A stretch of 64,000 nucleotides of DNA from assembly GCA_014925825.1 (NCBI GenBank), contig JACGCK010000001.1, positions 1,546,085 to 1,610,084 of the forward strand, in the 5' to 3' direction. Shown here piece after piece: positions 58,884-64,000 of the stretch. A model generated the notes under the pieces. The model made no database searches, was not told the DNA's origin, and saw nothing but the letters and a program-made list of their open reading frames with translations. Source of the stretch: Pholiota molesta. Lineage: Eukaryota > Basidiomycota > Agaricomycetes > Agaricales > Strophariaceae. The position numbers were made by a program, and so were the translations under genes. The first letter of the stretch is position 1; every line of letters begins with the position of its first letter.

Positions 58884-59226
58884 CGTTCTATATCAGTACA
58901 ACAAGAAACGATGGAAAGGCGTCAAGCAGCGAGACAGGCGTGCAGTGGGCGTCGATGCAAGGTGGTAGTCAGGAAGAATAGAACTGTGACTAATTTGGGT
59001 GGAACATGCTGTCCGAAAGCGGCGCCACTTTGTCAACTGTCCCAGTGTCCACATGGTCCAGTCTCTCAATCACAACCTCATGAAATAATGTGCAAATACA
59101 TCTGTCATGCGTCGGTGGCCTGTTCCAAAGAGTATAAAATGCAAAGAGATATCGTCTACAAAATACTGTACAAATTTATGATATATCGTACAAATTCTTC
59201 TGGCCAGTGACTATCCACAACCCCAT

Positions 59227-61922
59227 CTACCATTCCGTCTTCTTCGTTTTCCGAGTTGGTGAAATGGGAATTTTGCTCCCTAAATAACCGAAACCATTCA
59301 ACCAGGGCCACATCTCACTTCGCCTCTGCTCAAATTCTCCAATGGCTGCTCCCCTCTGCATCGTCAACGCAATGTCATCCAGGCCATTCAGCAAGCAATG
59401 TCTGCGGAAAGGATCGGTAGTGAAGCTGATCGGAGGTTGGCCGTTCAAACGTCTGATCAGTTGTTTCTCCAAGTCAACTTCGAGGTCAAGCCCTGCCTCG
59501 GCATCCTTGGCCAACTCGATGCATTGTTCTTGAGGAATGGCTACTGGAAGCATGCCATTCTGCATCGAATTGTTGCGGAAGATATCAGCAAAGCTGGGAG
59601 CAATCACGCAGCGAATCCCAAAGTCGTTCCTAGAAGCAAGCATCAGTATCTAGGCGAGAGAAAAATAAGAACCTGAACTTACAAACTCCATGGTGCGTGT
59701 TCGCGAGAGCTTCCACAGCCGAAGTTCTTACCAGTGCAAACGAGGATCTTAGCATTGTTGTATGGGGCACGATTGAGAATGAAATCAGTATCTTTTCCAG
59801 TATGGGGGTCTTTTCGGAGAGTATAGAAGAGAGCGTCGGCCAAGCCAGTTCGCTTCAGCGTCTTCAAAAATTGTTTGGGAATGATCATGTCCGTATCCAC
59901 GTTTTCGATGTGCAGAGGAGCAGCGATACCCTTGACGATGATGAACTTTTCAACCGTCGAAGGTGAGGCAGCGGGAGGGAGATCAGTGGAACCAGGCGCT
60001 CGTCCAAGGGCCGCTGGAGATGCAGTAGCGTCGTCCAAGAAGTTGAAGTGACTGACGGTCTTGAGTGGGGCTGCTGCTGCGATGTTGGCAGTGGCTACCT
60101 TTCCGATGAATTTCGAACGTCCGTCAACTTTCCGGTGATAGCAGCTGCAGCAGCCATAGCAGGACTAAGAAGATGCGTGCGACCACCTGCACCTTGACGG
60201 CCTTCGAAATTACGATTACTCGTACTGGCGCAGCGTTCACCAGGGGCCAATTGATCGGGATTCATGCCCAAGCACATCGAGCACCCAGCTTCGCGCCAGT
60301 CAAAGCCTGCGCGTTTGAAGATGATATCAAGTCCCTCCGCTTCCGCATGTTGTTTGATCAAACCAGATCCAGGAACGACCATAGCGTGGACGTTAGGCGC
60401 AACTTTTGCGTCGGGACCCGCTGCGAGAATTACACGAACAGCCGAACGGAGATCTTCGATGCGACTGTTGGTGCAGGATCCAATGAAAACCTTGTCGACT
60501 TTTATCTCTTCCATTGGTGTATTGGGCTCGAGACCCATGTACGCCAATGATCGCAGGGCAGATGTGCGTTTCACGGGATCAGTCATGGTGCTGGGATCGG
60601 GGACAGTACCAGTAATGGGGACAACATCCTGGGGCGAAGTTCCCCAGGTAACAGTAGGAATGATATCGGAGGCGGGAATGTTGACTTCAATGTCGAATTT
60701 GGCGCCTTCGTCAGTCTTCAGGGATTTCCAATAGCTGACAGCACGATCCCATTCTTCTCCTTTGGGAGCCAGAGGACGACCTTTGAGATAATTGAAAGTA
60801 ACGTCATCAGGAGCGACCATTCCAGCACGAGCACCGGCTTCAATGCTCATGTTGCAGACACTCATGCGTGCTTCCATGCTGAATCCACGGAAGACCGAAC
60901 CTGCATACTCGATAACGCATCCGTTCCTCCTGCAGTACCGATAACACCAATGATATGGAGAATAACATCTTTCGAGGTGACGCCTTCTAGAAGTTCGCCG
61001 TCGACAGTGATTCGCATATTCTTGCCTTTCTTCTGCAATAGAGTTTGGGTAGCAGGACATGCTCCACTTCAGATGTGCCAATGCCAAATGCAAGGGAACC
61101 GAAAGCGCCATGCGCTAGTTGTTCAAGTTAATTTTATGGTCGACAAACTGGTCAGTTAACTTACTTGAAGTATGTGAATCACCGCAGACACACGTAATAC
61201 CGGGTAACTGATAACGAAGTCAATACCACACTCACATCAATGAAATCATTTGAACGCACTGTGAAACCTTGCTCAGGACCGATAACGTGAACGATACCTG
61301 CATTAATGTGTTCAGGCGGGATCGATATCAAATAAAGATACTCGGCTTACCTTGACGGCGATCCTTCATACCAAAATATGTCAGGCCGAATTCCTTTACG
61401 TTCTCTTCCAGAGCAGCACATTGGGCGCGAGAATCGGGTTCGGCGATAAAAGTGTCTACGGAACAAAATCTTTGCGAGAGACAGTTCTGTAAATAGTCAG
61501 GTTTACAGCTTGTAGCGCGATAAGGCTGGAACATACGGAACATTGTGGTCCACGGTGGCCAGAGTACAATCTGGGCGGCGAACAGGACGGCCAGCATTAC
61601 GACTATTCGCAGGGTCAGTACAACCCATATAATCAATACGGATAGGAGACTTACAGTCCTTCGAAAGCTTGTGGGCTAGTTACTTCGTGAACGAGATGGC
61701 TAATTTCAAGGTGTTGTCAGTTTCATCATAGCGCCCAGGGTTAGCAACGTACCGGTCGATATACACGAGCGCTAATCCATCCTCCTTGACATCGCTTTCG
61801 AAAGGAAGAGCAATCAGCGTCAATGTCCATTGTCGGTCTTCAAATTGATCCATCACTCACACAACGTGATCGTCCCAAATTTTGTCATACAAAGTGCGAG
61901 GAGCGGTGACGGCGACTGGCAT
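59227..61922 (-). CDS. LEU1: 3-isopropylmalate dehydratase (leucine biosynthesis), three bases missing
   Basis: Nine exons: 61922-61861, 61794-61753, 61699-61655, 61602-61537, 61486-61351, 61297-61260, 61207-61165, 61114-59683 and 59629-59227. The enzyme isomerises 2- to 3-isopropylmalate with a 4Fe-4S cluster, step two of leucine synthesis. The large domain starts [13 protein letters not shown] and has [20 protein letters not shown] (first cluster Cys), [18 protein letters not shown] and [20 protein letters not shown] (remaining Cys). The fused swivel domain carries [19 protein letters not shown] and [19 protein letters not shown], and ends TKKTEW. Full length would be ~756 aa. The frame breaks three times in the long exon: about 61053 ([12 protein letters not shown]), 60921 ([14 protein letters not shown]) and 60111 ([15 protein letters not shown]). 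One base at each restores it. It is probably intact in the organism. Confidence 0.9.
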
Positions 61923-62659
61923 CTTAAGAAAGGTAGATGTGGTATGCAGGTAAAAGGGAAATTCGGAGAGAACAAGCTGAGGAGCTGGAAACTGAGGATG
62001 CTATTTAAATGAGCCGATCCACTGCCACATAGTTCGGCCGATGATTTGGCATTGCAATGACTCGGAATTTTAGGCCGATGGACTAATCGCAAGCTCTATT
62101 TCTGTCATATACTATATTTGGAACTTGACTATTTCGTCACTCCAATTTCATGTTCTTTATATCCAATTTCTCGGCCGCTTGCTATCGCCTGGGATGTTCA
62201 GACCGCAAATGAGTATGCATGTACTTGAAGTTTGATATCAGTATTTCGACTCATGAGGAAGGATTGGAAGAAATCGACTTACAAGTTAGCTTCAGTGGCC
62301 AAACATCAGCTTATCACGTACATTTGGGACTGCGAACATTGGGTTCGTGTACTTATACTTATGAATATGATGCATGTCCATCTAGACGGACCTATTCTCC
62401 CAGATTTCTAACAGTAACGAGATTTACTCATGTCCGGAGATTGGTCCGTATTTAGAACGTAATTGATACTTACTTCCACACCCAACCATCGCTCAAAAAG
62501 CGAATTACAGCTAAATATATCATATAGATCCGATGATTTACTGCATTACCAATTAGAAACGTAGAAAGATAAGCCAAAAGAAGAGGTTGACAGACAGTGG
62601 AAAATAATGAGAGAATACAAATCGAGTTTAAAAATGGTTGAAGCCGAAGAGAAAGTCAA
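61923..62659. other. Upstream region of the IPMI gene
   Basis: Between the IPMI start and the stop of the next minus-strand gene. I looked for a CCGG-N4-CCGG Leu3 site and did not see one. A 78-codon plus frame at 62219-62455 is not protein-like. Confidence 0.4.
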
Positions 62660-64000
62660 TCAGAGAGCACAATTCCAGTCCGTGATTGCTTTGTCGATGT
62701 CTGCGAGGAGGTTAAGCACTATACGAGGATAGACGATCTCGCTAGGCAGCGGTGGATCTGGTATTATGGGTCGGCGTTGCTTTTGATGAGTTTTTGGGAG
62801 TTTTAGCTCGTCAGGAAAACGGAGACGAAGACTGTGAGATGAAGATTTGTGTGTCAGACGATGTTCGCGAGTTGTAAATGATAAGCAATCCATCTGTCCG
62901 CTAGTCCCAGTCTCGGACCGATCCTTGGGGGAGTACTGAAGCGCTTGGGAATCGTCATCTTCGACGTTGATGTCGCGTTCGGAGGTCTTGTGATGGAGGT
63001 TAGTTCGAGACCCAAAGTGCGAAGTGCCATCCACTTTCAAATTGACTTCATGCGGAGCGCCATATGACGATTCGAACTCTGTGTGAACGGATTGCCAATT
63101 TGTATGGTCCAAGCGAGTATCCATATTTTCTTGGAACTGGCATGGCTGGTCGAAACTTGGTACATACAAAGTTGGGGTGTAGATTGCATGCCTCTTCTTT
63201 GCCTTTGGGTCTACCGCGTCATATGCATCAAGTAGCGCATAGTATGAATCATCTGTATTGAAGCCAAGGCTATCCCTGAAACGACTGGAAATATTGGCGT
63301 CTGACTTCGTTCTGACACGGCGGTTTGATGATCTCGAAGTTGAAATAAGCTGAGACACTTCGGGAGGTTGAAAATTACTGAGACTGGAGAATTTAGGATG
63401 ATTTCTTTCATGGCGTGTTCTAACTTGTAAAGACCGTGAGATGGTGTGGGTAAGAGGAGACTCTGAGTTGATGAGTTGGATTATTGACTCGTTTGACGAA
63501 AGACTTGGCATAGAGGGGACTATCTGATCGTTGGAAATTTTCCCAAGTGGTGCCCTGCGTCGCTCGAGTACGTTCATATCCAGGTCCGAAAGAACTTGGA
63601 TTTGGGGCTGTACCACAGAAGACAAAGAAGTGTGTGAACCAGATTTCAGAATGGCGTTAGCCCTGGAGCTCGCCAAAGAGGATCCTTTCGAAATTTCATC
63701 AAGTCCGAGTCCTAGTTCTATTCTGTCGCTGTGACCAGGATTTTCCTCAAATAAAATTTCCACGCAGCGCCCGAGAGACGATGAAGATGGCGATTGCCTA
63801 GCCTGGTCAAGCGTACCGAGTCTCTTAGAAGGTGGCTGGAGAGCAGTCCTGTTGAGGGTAGAATATCCATATAGGCGAGTTGTATTTTCTGAAAGCCTCG
63901 CACTCGAGGTCTCCAATTTGCTGACATCGCGAAGAGGAACAACCTGGAAACGATGAGGCGATTTGTCTCGAATAGCTACCCGAGTTTTCATAGTAACTCG
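62660..64000 (-). CDS. Disordered Ser/Arg-rich protein, 5' end at or beyond the window edge
   Basis: One open frame of at least 443 codons runs from the window edge to TGA at 62660-62662. An ATG at 63991 could be the start, but the frame is still open upstream to the edge, so the gene may be longer. Composition is Ser, Arg, Asp and Leu. More ordered patches are LGRCVEILFEENPGH, SDRIELGLGLDEISKGSS, SLGFNTDDSYYALLDAYDAV and the end YPRIVLNLLADIDKAITDWN, which looks like a short amphipathic helix. RFPDELKLPKTHQKQRRP is a basic segment that could be a nuclear signal. No family is recognised. The function is unknown. Confidence 0.6.
   Translation of the reverse strand, partial: RVTMKTRVAIRDKSPHRFQVVPLRDVSKLETSSARLSENTTRLYGYSTLNRTALQPPSKRLGTLDQARQSPSSSSLGRCVEILFEENPGHSDRIELGLGLDEISKGSSLASSRANAILKSGSHTSLSSVVQPQIQVLSDLDMNVLERRRAPLGKISNDQIVPSMPSLSSNESIIQLINSESPLTHTISRSLQVRTRHERNHPKFSSLSNFQPPEVSQLISTSRSSNRRVRTKSDANISSRFRDSLGFNTDDSYYALLDAYDAVDPKAKKRHAIYTPTLYVPSFDQPCQFQENMDTRLDHTNWQSVHTEFESSYGAPHEVNLKVDGTSHFGSRTNLHHKTSERDINVEDDDSQALQYSPKDRSETGTSGQMDCLSFTTREHRLTHKSSSHSLRLRFPDELKLPKTHQKQRRPIIPDPPLPSEIVYPRIVLNLLADIDKAITDWNCAL

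Noticed and set aside
59683..61114. Programmed ribosomal frameshifting in IPMI
   Set aside because: Three sites without slippery heptamers or stimulatory structures, and similar single losses in unrelated genes, make errors the simpler explanation.
1..64000. Secondary-metabolite or mating-type cluster
   Set aside because: No PKS, NRPS, terpene synthase, homeodomain or pheromone-receptor gene was seen; the single MFS and bZIP genes are not flanked by pathway enzymes.

Overview
The window looks like a stretch of nuclear genome from a filamentous basidiomycete, most likely an Agaricomycete. The evidence is: genes broken by many short GT-AG introns (mostly 45-75 nt); a DUF6593-type gene, a family I know only from basidiomycetes; fungal wall and secretion enzymes (GH128, GH125/Mug157); the fungal AGC kinase Fpk1/NRC-2; and Fic1/Inn1-type, Pex11 and Tvp38-like proteins. 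About 26 genes can be supported. I see no rRNA, CRISPR array, phage or intact transposon, and nothing that looks like a gene cluster with one shared function. Gene products and splice sites were read by eye from conserved family sequence and splice consensus. Exon edges may be off by a base in places.

Layout. 1-580: the 3' end of an unknown plus-strand gene. 581-8671: an 8-kb stretch with no convincing gene. 8672-13568: Tctex-type dynein light chain (-), PEX11 (+), a small mitochondrial coiled-coil protein (-) and a TVP38/VTT membrane protein (+). 13569-17409: gene-free. 17410-22513: an HSF-type transcription factor and an Fpk1-like kinase in tandem on the minus strand. 22514-25348: mostly empty. 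25349-31071: an MFS transporter (+), a small membrane protein (-) divergent from mitoribosomal uS14m (+), and a bZIP/DUF3425 factor (-). 31072-34404: weak hypothetical genes and a Ser-rich protein. 34789-39584: GPATCH11 (-), a two-RRM protein (-) and secreted GH128 (+). 40654-47169: AhpD-like (+), DUF6593 (-), mitoribosomal uL11m (-) and an M28 aminopeptidase (+). 47307-53197: a WD40 protein (-), a small membrane protein (+) and a C2-domain Fic1/Inn1-like protein (-). 53616-64000: GH125 (-), a disordered protein (-), 3-isopropylmalate dehydratase (-) and the C-terminal part of another disordered protein (-).

How the genes relate. The set is mainly housekeeping: mitochondrial translation (uS14m, uL11m), leucine synthesis, peroxisome division, motor and cytokinesis parts, membrane-lipid and transport functions, secreted peptidase and glycosidases, and transcription or RNA factors. 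Several pairs are divergent over short spacers and may share promoters: DYNLT/PEX11, small TM protein/uS14m, uL11m/M28, WD40/small TM protein and RRM protein/GH128.

Main observation. At least seven otherwise conserved genes carry one or more breaks that are each repaired by adding a single base: DYNLT, TVP38-like, the Fpk1-like kinase, MFS, uL11m, M28 and IPMI (three breaks). The C2 gene probably has one too. Every one is a loss, usually of a G or C and usually in a short homopolymer. Neighbouring genes of 9-19 exons (bZIP, GH125, WD40, GPATCH11) read cleanly. This fits uncorrected deletion errors in the assembly better than biology. I did not find a convincing new biological system. The other points worth checking are micro-exons of 8, 9 and 14 nt, a GC-AG intron, a 30-nt intron, a perfect 11-bp hairpin and the 8-kb gene-free stretch.
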